A program made the translations under genes and the position numbers. A stretch of 64,000 bases of DNA, taken from positions 50,086,486 through 50,150,485 of the forward strand of contig OX123192.2 in the NCBI GenBank assembly GCA_944739405.2. Direction: 5' to 3'. This DNA comes from Euclidia mi. Taxonomy: Eukaryota > Arthropoda > Insecta > Lepidoptera > Erebidae. The notes beneath the pieces were generated by a model, which ran no database searches, had not been told where the DNA came from, and saw nothing but the letters and a program-made list of their open reading frames with translations. This document shows positions 1-10,115 of this stretch, piece by piece (positions within the stretch are counted from its first letter, which is position 1; each line of letters opens with the position of its first letter).

Positions 1-309
1 TTGCGGCAAATTATGCTATGCGCGAATCGCGTGACCCCGCCAACATGCGGGACTCGGGACATCGCGTTGTTTTTAGTGGGTATGCCCCGAACGCCTGTAG
101 GGTAGAGCCTCCACACACCTCCTCCGCCAGTTCCAAGCCCGGTCGATCACACTTACGGCCGGGTTGGCGTTGAGTTGTGATGGCTCATAAGGAGAGTTCC
201 CAACGTTGTCATAAAAAAAAGTGTAATGTATCGTCAAATCCGGCGGAAAAGATTCCCCTACACACAATCACATATTCTGTTCGTTTCTTTAGTTAGAGGA
301 ACACCACAT
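1..309. other. Unassigned GC-rich block
   Basis: This stretch is clearly richer in G and C than the surrounding sequence, and no convincing protein can be read from it on either strand. Its composition and its truncation by the window edge suggest an old transposon 3' untranslated region, but I could not match it to another copy in the window. Confidence 0.2.
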
Positions 310-560
310 CTCCTTCCTCCACAAGGGAATCATCATCGTCCTAGCGTTATCGCCTTTGAAACCCGGGGTTCACTTACTTGTCTAGCCGGATTTAACTGCA
401 TATAAACTTTTCTACAGAATCACTACCCATCTGACCTCTGCAACCCTCACTGGGTTGCAGAGGTCAGATGGGTAGTGATTCCTAGATAGAGATATTCCAA
501 GGTTTAAAATCCCTATGACGACTTTCAAAGATCTTCATGACAGTCGGGACCGACGGTTTA
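310..560 (-). repeat. SINE-like family S4 copy carrying an inverted duplication
   Basis: Read on the minus strand, this contains the words that define a family with better copies at 51230-51500, 55270-55520, 60395-60615 and 62330-62560. They are a 'gaagatctttga...agtcg' block, a 'gttgcagaggtcagatgg' block, an 'aaatcc...ctagac' block and a 'gctagga.gatgatga' end. The 'gttgcagaggtcagatgg' block is present twice in opposite orientation, forming the hairpin at 417-481. The best copy (51230) starts with a tRNA-like 'gatagccgagtgg' A-box word, so a tRNA-derived SINE origin is plausible but unproven. Confidence 0.5.
417..481. repeat. Perfect 30-bp hairpin with 5-base loop
   Basis: Positions 417-446 are the exact reverse complement of 452-481, and the loop 447-451 is TCACT. 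The arms are made of an internal block of family S4, so the hairpin looks like a local inverted duplication of one piece of a dispersed repeat and not an independent regulatory site. Confidence 0.9.
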
Positions 561-1254
561 TTGTGTTGGTCGAGGCAAGCGATAATCAGTATTTTCTCCG
601 ATATACTAATGAGAAGAAAGATAAATAATGTTATCATAACGGTGGTAACAGCAATAAAACGATTTACGTAAACTCGACCACTTCAAAGCGGGTCGTAAGA
701 AACGTGTTGCCATTTGACCATAGTTTATCGGTCTTAGTAGTTTTCCGACTGACCTTATATTCATATCAAATTACTGTTTTAACTGACTGCATGGATATAA
801 CGATAATGTTTTATGTAGGGTATTTAAATTTCATACAAACGGTCAGAGGCCCAATTCTCCTAAATAAATTTGTTCAAAATACAGTTTCGATATAATGTCA
901 ATGTCATACTCATGTCACAAATTGTATTCTCCTAAATTAACTGATATTTGAATATTATCGTGACTAAATCGTAAATTGAACAATGTGTCAACGTCGAACT
1001 TTAGAAGTCAAATTAGACGATAATAAGGGCTTTGGTATGGTACACACTCAGTACCATGTTTGTACCAAGTGTGATAGTGTATTAGTATATTATGTACTCT
1101 TATGTTGTATTGTTGTATGTTTATGGTCGCTGTTTAATACTAAACCCCGCGTGACGACACAGTTTGTGTGATCTGAAAAATGTAGTAATTCTTAATTTTG
1201 GTTGAGAATAATAATAAACACATTCTTTTTCAATTCTGAAGTAAATCTAAGGCC
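561..1254. other. No recognisable feature
   Basis: AT-rich sequence. Open frames of about 60 codons occur here (for example 704-895 and 983-1171), but they show no domain, no signal peptide and no neighbouring exon. I see nothing that I can assign. Confidence 0.4.
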
Positions 1255-1384
1255 GCCCTCACATTGGGCGTCAGCGTCATCGTGGCAGCACCAACTATTT
1301 AGTAATCTGTGGCGGCACCTCGACGTCGACGCCGCATAGACGCACAGGTGCCGCTGCGTTGACGCTGACGCCGAATGTGAGGGC
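1255..1384. mobile_element. Short foldback MITE, 28-bp terminal inverted repeats
   Basis: A GC-rich island of about 130 bp is bounded by inverted repeats: 1255-1282 begins GCCCTCACATTGGGCGTCAG and 1357-1384 is its reverse complement with two mismatches. The interior is rich in GACG/CGTC words and has no coding capacity. The structure is that of a miniature inverted-repeat transposable element. I see no clear target-site duplication, so the superfamily is not assigned. Confidence 0.65.
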
Positions 1385-1527
1385 AGCTCAAATGTTTTGG
1401 AGGCCACAATAAATAATGTTTCAAATAAAAAGTTTCATCGTCTTAGTTAATTATTTGAAATCTACATTTTTTTGTTTAAAATACTGTCAGACATTTAATT
1501 AACAAATTAATTGTATTTATAATGTGA

Positions 1528-1680
1528 TAGGAGGCAAACGAGCAAGCGGATCGTCTGATAGTAAGCAATTGCAGCCGCTCATTGACACCCGCTACATTAG
1601 AGGAGCCACAAAAGCATTGCCAACCAAGATGGGAAAAGGAATAGACGGGAAAGCGAGATGAGGAAGAAGCTAAAAAGAGG
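1528..1680 (+). repeat. Dispersed lepidopteran repeat ('aggcaaacgagca' type)
   Basis: The run 'aggaggcaaacgagcaagc' followed by 'gtctgatagtaagcaattg', 'cattgacacccgctacatta' and 'gaggagccacaaaagcattg' resembles a very common moth-genome repeat that I recognise from general familiarity with the group. It has no coding capacity. This is the only copy I noticed in the window. Confidence 0.5.
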
Positions 1681-1684
1681 ATAG

Positions 1685-2342
1685 TGCCTTCTGCACTCTA
1701 TTAGTATACTAAGTAATTTTCCAACTAATATGATTACTTGTCAACACACGTAATTAGCTCTGCGTCAGTGGTACAATAATTACGGTTAAGGTCCAAATAC
1801 GATCTTCAACCTCAATTAGTGCATTATCATGCGTTCAATACTTGCTTCGTCATCCACAGTTATTTGCACGTCATATAGCGATTAAATAATACTAGACTTT
1901 GTAAGTGGGTTCGCCTACGTGTTCGTCGGTTATCGTGGCAAAAGTCAGCGTATATGTCACTCTGATAGATTAGCTATATAACTACCATAATCTGTTATGT
2001 AGTTTTACGTGAAAGTAGTATTAAAATCTTGGTCCTCACAAAGTTTGTAATTAGTGATAGTAGTGGGGTAAGCTTATTGGAGATATTAACAGACTGTTAT
2101 GCAGAAGATCTCCAGTTCAAACCCGCAGCACGGACATCAGACTTTTTTAAATGATGTGCACAGGAAATGAAGATAAGCACCGTGAAAAAACCTGCATGAA
2201 TTCTCCAGTTCTTCATAGTCTTCTCAATAGATACGTGGTAGACTATCATGGTCTGTTCCCTTCCCATAGTGAGAAGAGGCCCGTGTCCAAAAATGGTACA
2301 GTTTATAAACAGAATTGATATTGTAATCATACATACATAGAC
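1685..2342. other. No supported gene
   Basis: Mostly AT-rich anonymous sequence. A short stretch at about 2065-2140 ('ggagatattaacagactg...') resembles the 5' part of the S4 repeat at 51250, but it is too short and decayed to annotate separately. Confidence 0.35.
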
Positions 2343-3310
2343 TCACGCTTGTTTCCCGGAGGGGCAGGCGGAACACCATTTGCAACGATCCTGACATACC
2401 TCTCTTGCTTCATTCACTCCCAACAAGTTTCTCATGCATGCTCTTCTGTTTAGGGTACTTCTGACCTGTCGTTTTTTTAGGATGTCTCCAATCTGGTCAG
2501 AGAACGTTCGCCTAAGTCTTCCCCTTCGTCCTGTCCCATTCACACTTGCCTAATATATCTTCTTTGTCAGTCTTTCGTCATCCATCCTCTCCATATGCCC
2601 AAACCATCTTAACATGCCTTTCTCGATGCTTGTCACTACATCTTCTTTTACCCCACACCACTCTTGTATCACACCATTCTTTACTCTGTCGGTCAAAGAC
2701 ACACCACACATACTTCTCAGTGCTCTCATTTCTACAGAATTTATTCTACTTTCAAGTCTCTTCTGCCATACCCAACTTTCACTACCATACATAAGGGTAG
2801 GTACTAACACCCCTCTATGCACAGCCAAACGCGCCTTTTTGGACACGTTTTGACTGTTCATAAACGCCTTCAGAGCTCCATTCACACTATTACCTGCATT
2901 ACCTCTTCTTTCAATATCTTCTTCATTCTTACCGTCTCTTGTAAACAACGTACCTAAGTAAACAAACTCATTCACTTGTTCCACTCGCTGTCCATCGATC
3001 AAAACATTACAAGCCGTAACGCATTCCTCCTTTTCAAAAACCATAACTTTCGTTTTACTTACATTCACTTTCATTCCTTTCCTCTCTAACGCACCATGCA
3101 TGATTGTTACCATCTCCTGCAACTCCTCCGCTGAAGATGCAAGTATTACCTGATCATCAGCATAAAGGAGGCATTTGACGAGTAACCCATTCATCCTTAA
3201 TCCGCAGTCACTATGTTTTAAATCTTGCAAACAACTGTCCATGAAGAGGTTAAACAGCTACGGCGACGCTTCACATCCCTGTCTAACACCTTTCTCGATG
3301 TAATCATAGT
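2343..3310 (-). pseudogene. LINE reverse transcriptase fragment (YADD), decayed
   Basis: Minus-strand remnant of a non-LTR retrotransposon polymerase. In order it shows a GVRQGC motif with an in-frame stop just after it (near 3260), the catalytic box CLLYADDQVILA, the following 'GMKVNVSKTKVM' motif, the 'EFVYLGTLFTRDG' motif, and the C-terminal 'MLRWFGHMERMDDERLTKKIY' type of end. A TAG at 2550-2552 interrupts the frame, which then continues in register to 2343 with an arginine-rich C-terminus. The first half of the polymerase and any endonuclease are missing. This type of RT is abundant in moths and often misannotated as a host gene. Two internal stops make it non-functional. Confidence 0.85.
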
Positions 3311-3600
3311 CACGTTATTGGGTACTAAAGTCCGTGCCACGAGAACATAGACTTTTGACGTGACAACGTCTTATAAATTGGTTTGCCGGGTGACACTTCA
3401 AGAAACTGCGTAACGCTCCGCTCACGTTATGCGCTCACAATGAGAGCGAGTGAGAGGCACGCGTCCCGCCTAAGAGCGAGAGAGACAGACATAAAAAGTG
3501 AAAGGCACGCGTCTTTCATCCTTCTTCCTACTATACGAATGAATATTCACATTAAAATTATTTTACCACTCAAAGTCGTTGTCACGTAAAACTTTCGCCC
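3310..3600. repeat. Unnamed GC-rich dispersed repeat, probable
   Basis: A block with higher GC than its surroundings, containing internal direct words ('gtgagaggcacgcgtc' and 'gtgaaaggcacgcgtc') and GAGAGCGAGAGAGA-like stretches. No protein is encoded. It abuts the LINE fragment at 2343-3310 and could be part of its transposon or a separate repeat. Confidence 0.35.
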
Positions 3601-4789
3601 GTATACCGACTTTACAGGCAACCAATTTTTTGTAAACAAAGAATTTCTACTAAGTGACTTAGCGATAGTTCTGTCAAAAACAAATAATGTCAAATCCAAT
3701 GAGCGCACCGGTACATAGATACCTGTCATTGGAAACTAATATGTCAATGGATCGGGTTTATATCGATATTATGTGCTGTCAACAGGATCTTTTAATGTTT
3801 TGAGGTACTGGCGCCTAGAATGTCAACATTTGGAGTTAGTTCATTGAAATGTTACATTATTGGGCTTAACATGCATTTATCAGAGGATATTTTTTGTTTG
3901 TTTTCAAGATGGGGTAAATGTAAAGTTAAATAAAAGTTTATAGGATCGCAACGCTCATCCGCTGCTGGCATCTCGAAAAAGCGGGTGCAGAATAGCAGAT
4001 GGCCAACTATTAATCGCGCAGATAATTATTTATACCTAAAAAAGAAATTGCGTTTTCAGACTAGCGTAACTTTTAATGGATTTTGCTTAAGTTTATTCTG
4101 ACGATTTCATTAACAGACAACGTAAAATCTCCATGCCTAGAAATGTTTATGCAATGTACTTACTAGCTAGTTATCTGTAATATTATTCATTGTTCGTCAA
4201 TAATTTAGTATTTTAGGATAGGTAGGCTACTTTTAGCAGATGATTTATTGTCTATGATTTAAAAATATCATGTTAATAATAGAGTAACAAGTATGTACTC
4301 TATCATCATATTACATAGTACTCTATTTACTCTTCCTTAATTTACAGAATAAATTATGTGTAAAATGATAAAAAATTTACAAATCTATGAACATTCAACC
4401 ATTCAAACACAAAATAAAATATTTCTATTTCAGTAAAATTTTAATTTTAAAAGAATTTAGGCATTAAAAACCAAAGACTGTTCAAAAAGTATAAAATCTA
4501 AAACACAAATGTTTGAAAAAAGGTTGTGAAGCCCTGAATGTTTGTTTACAAAAAGTCTATCTTCTCGTGGCACCAACTATATATCTTTATAAGTGGTATT
4601 TGAATACAACAACTCTAACAAAAAGTATAAAAAGTGGTCAAGGTTAGCATGTATTTAATAATAACTAACTTTGAGTACTACCGGAGCAAATACTTTTTTG
4701 TAGTATTCAATGGTGTAAAGCAACTCGAGGAAAACACTTTAAAAAGTTTTATTAGAATAAGAAAATGTCCTTCAGAAGTAACCCTTTCA
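3601..4789. other. No supported gene
   Basis: AT-rich anonymous sequence. The open frame beginning near 4634 (first ATG at 4649) is not a host gene: its distal part overlaps the out-of-frame LINE tail described at 4790-4915. Confidence 0.4.
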
Positions 4790-4915
4790 AGGTGCAAGCA
4801 AGGCGGACTGACGATTATTTTGGGACCGCGGGAAGTGGATGGATGCGGGTGGTTCAAGATCGGTGTAAGTTTGTGGAGAGGCTTTGGGGATTACCAGCAG
4901 TGGACGAATAAATCT
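4790..4915 (+). pseudogene. LINE ORF2 C-terminal tail remnant
   Basis: In the plus frame beginning near 4795 the sequence reads RRTDDYFGTAGSGWMRVVQD and continues to an end resembling the 'QQWT' tail. This matches the C-terminal signature (R-W-T-D-D ... W-M ... A-Q-D-R ... QQWT) of a common lepidopteran endonuclease/reverse-transcriptase LINE. Only about 40 codons remain, and no polymerase core is nearby. The fragment sits out of frame inside a longer meaningless open frame. Confidence 0.55.
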
Positions 4916-5282
4916 GCGATGATGAAAAAAATCTCACTTCTAATTTTTCTTTTTTCTTTCCTTTTATCCTTTGACGCATTAAGGGGATGTTATAAAGAAC
5001 AATAGCAGAATTTGATCTGGGTTTGTTGTGTCCTTAAACTTCATATGAACAAAACAAATTGTATTTTTTCTACGATTTTTTATATTTTCGCTTTGTCTCG
5101 TTAAAACCGGAGTTTTTTATGATGATAAAAAGCATTGAAATTGATTACGAACTAGGCACCTACTTTACTATTCTATTGTTGCCATAGACAATGGTGTGAC
5201 AGGAATAGACGCGATTGCTATTGATCCGTATCGATTATTAAATAAGTAATTTATACGATCGACCTTTATAGGTAGGTTCCTT

Positions 5283-5427
5283 TTGCCGTGTGGTTGACGG
5301 CATAGAATACAAGTGTCACCACCCCTTATCTTCCCGTGGGTGTCGTAAGAGGCGACTCAGGGATAACACGATGCAAATACCATCTTTGCGTAGAGACGGA
5401 AAACTCGGCATCAAACCCTATACGACT
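5283..5427 (+). repeat. Repeat family S2, truncated copy
   Basis: Starts at 'tgtggttgacggcatagaat' and contains 'caccaccccttatcttcccg' and 'tgggtgtcgtaagaggcgac', the same words as the fuller copy at 39178-39415. It breaks off at 'aaaccctatacga', where a SINE S1 begins. Non-coding. Confidence 0.6.
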
Positions 5428-5682
5428 GCCTCGTTGGTCTCCCGGCATAAATGTGCGCGTGGAATCTTCCTGTACCGGGTTCGATTCCTGGATCGGGCAG
5501 TGTTATTGGGTTTTTCTGTCACGAGATTCTCAGTAGCAGCACGGAGTCTGGAAATGTGCCCGGTACGGCAATAGGCTCGCCCCTTATTACGTGGGACTAA
5601 AGTATATCTTATATCTGGCGAAAAGTGGGTGTAGAAATATACCTCTGTCTTCGGGGATAAAAGGCGTGACGATATGTATGTA
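5428..5682 (+). mobile_element. SINE family S1 (tRNA-derived head), left palindrome arm
   Basis: The head carries a Pol III B-box-like word (GGTTCGATTCC, about 5478-5488). Downstream are the family words 'tattgggtttttctg', 'agtagcagcacggagtctgg', 'cggcaataggctcgcccc', 'gcgaaaagtgggtgtag' and 'ggataaaaggcgtgac', followed by an ATGT-repeat tail. The head from 'ctgcctcgttggtctc' is shared with the copy at 52283-52538. Transcription would depend on the internal Pol III boxes. Most of this copy forms the outer part of the palindrome at 5475-8170. Confidence 0.75.
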
Positions 5683-5699
5683 TGTATGTACCTTTATAG

Positions 5700-7066
5700 G
5701 TTTGGTTTGTTTCAAGTTTATTGCACTCCAAAATGTATATAGGGTCTAGGTCTTATAAAACATAAAATAAGTAACAATTATGGACCCTTTTGGGCACGGC
5801 AATTGTAGAAGTGAGGAGTATATTTTTTTTAAATATTAATAGACTTTGTAGTTGTTTCTAATATATATGATAATTAGCCTAATTCAGTCTGTCATTTAAA
5901 TATTCGTTTATATGGTAATAGCATTTATGCAGTAGGAGATGTTTCAATTTTTTTACAAAGATGTTGTCTTTTTCTGCGCGTTTTATTTTTGATGGTAATT
6001 TATTGTAGATTTTTATAGACATTACGTAAGGACTTGATGAATGCATTTTTAGTCGCGACGTCGGCAGATTTAATCTATCTTTGTGTCTTAATGAATAATT
6101 GATGTTTAAGTCTTCTCTTTTGGTGTAAAAAATCATAGTATTTTCTTACAAATTTGCAGGTTTCCAGAATATATATACTAAGTAGGGTTAAAATGTGTAG
6201 TTTTTGGAATTGTGGTTTGCAGCTATCTTGGTTTTCTATTTTTGTCAGTATGCGTATTCGTTTTTTCTGCATAGTAAAAAGTGCAGGAGCTTCTGTGCTA
6301 TTACCCACAAGGTGACACCATAGTTTAACCATGCGAAGGCGTAGGCATAGTAGGTGGTAAGAGCGGTTTTCATATCAGTGGTCTTTCTTATTTCTTGGAG
6401 AGCATAAGCTGCACTTGATAATTTTGAACGGATTTTTCTTACGTGAGATTTCCAATTTAAATGGGTGTCTATATTTAAACCTAGGAGAGAAAATTCATTT
6501 ACTGTAGCTATCTTTATATTGTTATAAGTAAAATTTATATGTAGTGGTGTTTTTTGTAGTGGATGGAAATTGATAATTTTAGTTTTAGTGCAGTTGATTT
6601 CAAGATTAAGGTCAGTTAGCCATTTCTCTGTATTATTTAGGAGCGTTTCAAGTTTTTTATTCAGACCTATTGTATTTTTACATGAGATTAAAAGGGAGAT
6701 ATCATCGGCAAACAACACGCATTGTTCTTGAATTGAATTGGGTAGGTCGTTAATATATACCAGAAATAGTAAGCATCCGATGACACTGCCCTGAGGTATT
6801 GAAGCATTTATAATTTTTTGTCGGATCGGATATGTTGTATTTCTTTAATATCATGGTTGAAAAATTTAATCTCTACTTGGTGCTCTCTGTTTTCCAGGTA
6901 GGATCGGAACCATTTGTGTGCCAATCCTCTGATACCAATCTGATTTAATTTACTTAGTAGTATGTTGTATTTGACTCTATCGTATGCTTTAGTCATATCT
7001 AATAACATGCCTAAAGCATACTCTTTGTTGTTGATGGTGTTGAAAGCTTCCTGTATATAATTCAAT
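5700..7066 (-). mobile_element. Jockey/CR1-group LINE, 3' part with RT core
   Basis: Minus-strand non-LTR retrotransposon. 7066-6808 encodes RT motif 2a (MLLDMTKAYDRVKYN) and 'GLAHKWFRSYLENREHQVE'. After a frameshift near 6800 the frame reads IPQGSVIGCLLFLVYINDLP, then the catalytic LFADDISLL at about 6718, the 'NLEINCTKTKI' and 'FSLLGLNIDTHLNWKSHVR' motifs, and a decayed C-terminus to 5879. The 3' untranslated part runs to about 5700. The 5' half (endonuclease and early RT) is absent, and frameshifts show that it is dead. The spacing of motifs fits the APE-type jockey superfamily, but the exact clade is uncertain. Confidence 0.8.
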
Positions 7067-7870
7067 CTCTACTAGGTTTAAATATAGACACCCATTTAAA
7101 TTGGAAATCTCACGTAAGAAAAATCTGTTCTAAATTATCGAATGCAGCTTATGCTCTCCAAGAAATAAGAAAGACCACTGATATGCAAACCGCTCTTACA
7201 ACCTACTAAGCCTACGCCTTCGCATGGTTAAACTATGGTGTCACCTTGTGGGTAATAGCACAGAAGCTCCTGCACTTTTTACTATGCAGAAAAAACTAAT
7301 ACACATACTGACAAAAATAGAAAACCAAGATTGCTGCAAACCACAATTCCAAAAACTACACATTTTAACCCTACCTAGTATATATATTCTGGAAACCTGC
7401 AAATTTGTAAGAAAATACTATGATTTTTACACCAAAAGAGAAGACTTAAACATCAATTATTCATTAAGACACAAAGATAGATTAAATCTGCCGACGTCGC
7501 GACTAAAAATGCATTAATCAAGCCCTTACGTAATGTCTATAAAAATCTACAATAAATTACCATCAAAAATTAAACGCGAAGAAAAAGACAACATCTTTGT
7601 AAAAAAATTGAATCATCTCCTACTGCATAAATGCTATTACCATATAAACGAATATTTAAATGACAGACTGAAATAGACTAATTATCATATAGGTATATTA
7701 GAAACAAATACAAAGTCTATTAATATTTAAAAAAAAAACCTCCTCTCTTCTACAATTGCCGTGCCCAAAAGGGTCCATAATTGTTACTTATTTTATGTTT
7801 TATAAGACCTTCATATACATTGTGGAGTGCAATAAACTTAAAACTTGAAACAAACCAAACCTTTAAAGGT
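7062..7870 (+). mobile_element. Inverted second copy of the same LINE 3' end
   Basis: Plus-strand copy of the LINE 3' end seen on the minus strand at 5700-6495. It starts at 'ctaggtttaaatatagacac' (7074), runs through the C-terminal coding part ('FVRKYYDFYTKREDLNINYS', 7404-7463) and ends in the same 3' untranslated sequence before 'catacatacata'. No polymerase core is present. It forms the inner section of the right palindrome arm. Confidence 0.8.
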
Positions 7871-7887
7871 GCATACATACATACATA

Positions 7888-8170
7888 TCGTCACGCCTTT
7901 TATCCTCGAAGAGGTAGGCAGAGGTGTATTTCTACACCCACTTTTCGCCAGATATACTTTAGTCCCACGTAGTATGGGGCGAGCCTATTGCCGAAGGGGT
8001 AGGCAGAGGTGTATTTTTACACCCACTTTTCGCCAGATATACTTTAGTCCCACATAATAAGGGGCGAGCCTATTGCCGTACCGGGCACATTTCCAGACTC
8101 CGTGCTGCTACTGAGAATTTTGTGACAGAAAAACGCAATAACACTGCCCTACCCAGGAATCGAATCCGGG
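7888..8170 (-). mobile_element. SINE family S1 with internal 85-bp tandem duplication
   Basis: Minus-strand copy of SINE S1, the mirror of 5428-5682. The 3' half of the SINE ('cgaagaggtaggcagaggtg' ... 'gcgagcctattgcc') is repeated in tandem at 7907-7991 and 7992-8076. The B-box-like word lies near 8153-8167. The outer end directly abuts the hairpin at 8177. Confidence 0.75.
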
Positions 8171-8176
8171 AAGTAG

Positions 8177-8224
8177 GAGAGTATTGGGGGTTCTGGATAG
8201 CCATCCAGACCCCCCAATACTCTC
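8177..8224. repeat. 22-bp hairpin, 4-base loop
   Basis: 8177-8198 (GAGAGTATTGGGGGTTCTGG, then AT) pairs with 8203-8224 around the loop AGCC, with one G-T-type mismatch. It lies exactly between the palindrome's outer end and the first unit of the 200-bp tandem duplication, so it marks a rearrangement junction. Confidence 0.85.
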
Positions 8225-8614
8225 TATTCAAAACGATGATTACATTTCAGATTATCTATTAAAAATGATGAATGTATTCTACTTCCTTAGTCTCTTCCAA
8301 CTGAAATCTCGATTCACATTGAATCACAATGAATTCGAAATAATGAATACATTCCATATTCTCTATTCGAAATGGTAAAAATATTTTAAATCCAATCTGT
8401 TAAAGTTTAAATTATAATACTCTCTATTCAAAACGATGATTACATTTCAGATTATCTATTAAAAATGATGAATGTATTCTACTTCCTTAGTCTCATCCAA
8501 CTGAATACAGTTGGAACAGAGGTAATAATCTCGATTCACATTGAATTATATATTCGAAATAATGAATACATTTCATATTCTCTATTCGAAATGGTAAAAA
8601 TATTTTAAATAAAT
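8216..8614. repeat. 200-bp tandem duplication
   Basis: Unit 1 starts at 8216 ('aatactctctattcaaaacg') and unit 2 at 8416, an offset of 200 bases. The two units differ by a few substitutions and an indel near 8505-8530. No protein is encoded. Confidence 0.8.
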
Positions 8615-8654
8615 CCTGCACATCTTTCTAAATTGTATAAAAATTAAATTGAAA

Positions 8655-8785
8655 TAAAGTCTATGTTACTTTTAGATATTGTAGTTTTCTAATGATAAAA
8701 GAATTTGTAAAACCGATTCATTATTTCCAGAGTTTATCAAATAGGTACATTATAAACTTTTTCTCTTTATAATATTTATGTAGAC
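8655..8785 (+). repeat. Family R tail fragment ('cctctttataatatt' type)
   Basis: Resembles 34432-34575: 'tatgttacttttagat', 'agttttctaatgataaaaga', 'ccgattcattatttcc', 'tttttctctttataatattt'. This is a common moth repeat tail. It is partial and decayed. Confidence 0.5.
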
Positions 8786-8789
8786 CGAA

Positions 8790-9520
8790 GTATTTAGACA
8801 TTGCTTACCAAAAATACTTTGATGATGATATACCTATTTAATTTACAGAATAAAAAGATATCACCATCTTATCCATTCCAGCACTTCCCGTCTGGGTAGA
8901 CTCATTTCTTATAAAAATATAGAACAACATAACTTGAAAAAAAGAAACATAGTAACACGATTAAATTTAACATATTTTTGTACGTGATTTACATATAACG
9001 AGTGAACTGTTTCTGATTTGTTTTTTTTTCTTTTGAAAGCGAATGAGATCGAGATGAATCTTAGCTACAATTTTATTTACAAGGATCTATGTCGAGGTAG
9101 ACTTAAAATTAATGTTTAGTGTCCCTTATCTTAAAAAAGATAAAACAAAGGTATAAAACAGTTAAAAATACAACGTATATAATATAACGTTATACCAGAC
9201 ATAATGCTGTTTTCAACACGTCGCGTCGTCTAGACAACAACGAATAGCAAACTAATGTAGTTATAACAGCTTTCACTTGAGTTGTATTCTGACTGACGAC
9301 AGTGAATATTAAATACAGTGGTTTCCACATATAACTATACTAATATATATAAAAAAGCTTGAGTGTGAATGGTCCTTCAATTAAAATTATTTAATTGACC
9401 ATGTCCAAAATGTGGCAACAGTTATTAAATGAAGAATCTGTCCATCACAATTTCTGGCACTGCAGTTTTTGACAAGTAGGTATAACATTGTAATTTAATA
9501 ATAACATATATATAACATAT

Positions 9521-9525
<5 letters not shown>
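8790..9525. other. No supported gene
   Basis: AT-rich anonymous sequence without a convincing open frame or repeated word that I could match. Confidence 0.4.
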
Positions 9526-9605
<80 letters not shown>

Positions 9606-9617
9606 ATATATATATAA
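9526..9617. repeat. (TA)n microsatellite
   Basis: Almost uninterrupted TA dinucleotides from 9526, broken only by 'tgtg' near 9601. The apparent tyrosine/isoleucine-rich protein read across it on the minus strand is an artefact of the repeat. Confidence 0.95.
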
Positions 9618-9725
9618 TAGAGGGTGCATAGGGTTCCCACCAAGAACTTAGGGTCCCAAGCCAACCTCACCTGCAAGTGGTGCACCTGCCGATCAACGAA
9701 CGAGGCTCTGGCAAACAAAATATCC

Positions 9726-9835
9726 CGACAAGCGGCAATAGGCACGCCACCTATTACGTGGGATCAAAACACTGGCGAAAAGTGGGCGTTTAATATGCCT
9801 CTGCCTACCCCTTCGGGGAAGCAGGCGTGAGTCTA
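9726..9835 (+). mobile_element. SINE S1, 5'-truncated
   Basis: Contains only the 3' half of the family ('gcggcaataggcacgccacc', 'ggcgaaaagtgggcgt', 'tgcctctgcctaccccttcg', 'ggaagcaggcgtgag') followed by an ATGT-repeat tail. The tRNA-like head is missing. Confidence 0.65.
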
Positions 9836-10115
9836 TGTATGTATGTATGTGTATATAATAGATAACTTCCGCAGCTCTGCATTTAACGATTCTTCTACTT
9901 TTTGCAGTGCCATGGCGATTATAACATAATATGCGACCATCATATCATATTATATCGTACTCTGCCCCAACTATGGCCTTATTAGTAACTCTTAGCTGGA
10001 CAGGAGGGACAGGACAGCAAATGTGGCGTGTCCTGCTTTGTAGCCCTTTGTATACATTTCTTGCCACAGCTTTTGGCTTGCCTCGACTGCTGTGGCAGTC
10101 GGCCGGCTATCTAAG

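Larger units (their letters stand above)
5475..8170. repeat. Imperfect palindrome of about 2.7 kb
   Basis: The left arm, about 5475-6495, and right arm, about 7062-8170, are inverted copies of one composite unit consisting of SINE S1 plus the LINE 3' end tail to tail. By eye roughly nine bases in ten agree. The central spacer of about 570 bp holds the LINE polymerase core, read on the minus strand. The right arm is longer by about 88 bp, mainly because of an 85-bp tandem duplication (7907-7991 and 7992-8076). The divergence of the arms argues against a simple assembly artefact. Confidence 0.8.

Noticed and set aside
4634..5005. 123-codon open frame with a hydrophobic C-terminus
   Set aside because: It begins at a GTG, overlaps a LINE ORF2 tail read in another frame, and shows no homology that I recognise. 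Chance openness is likelier.
9425..9745. Tyrosine/isoleucine-rich protein on the minus strand
   Set aside because: It is a translation of the (TA)n microsatellite.
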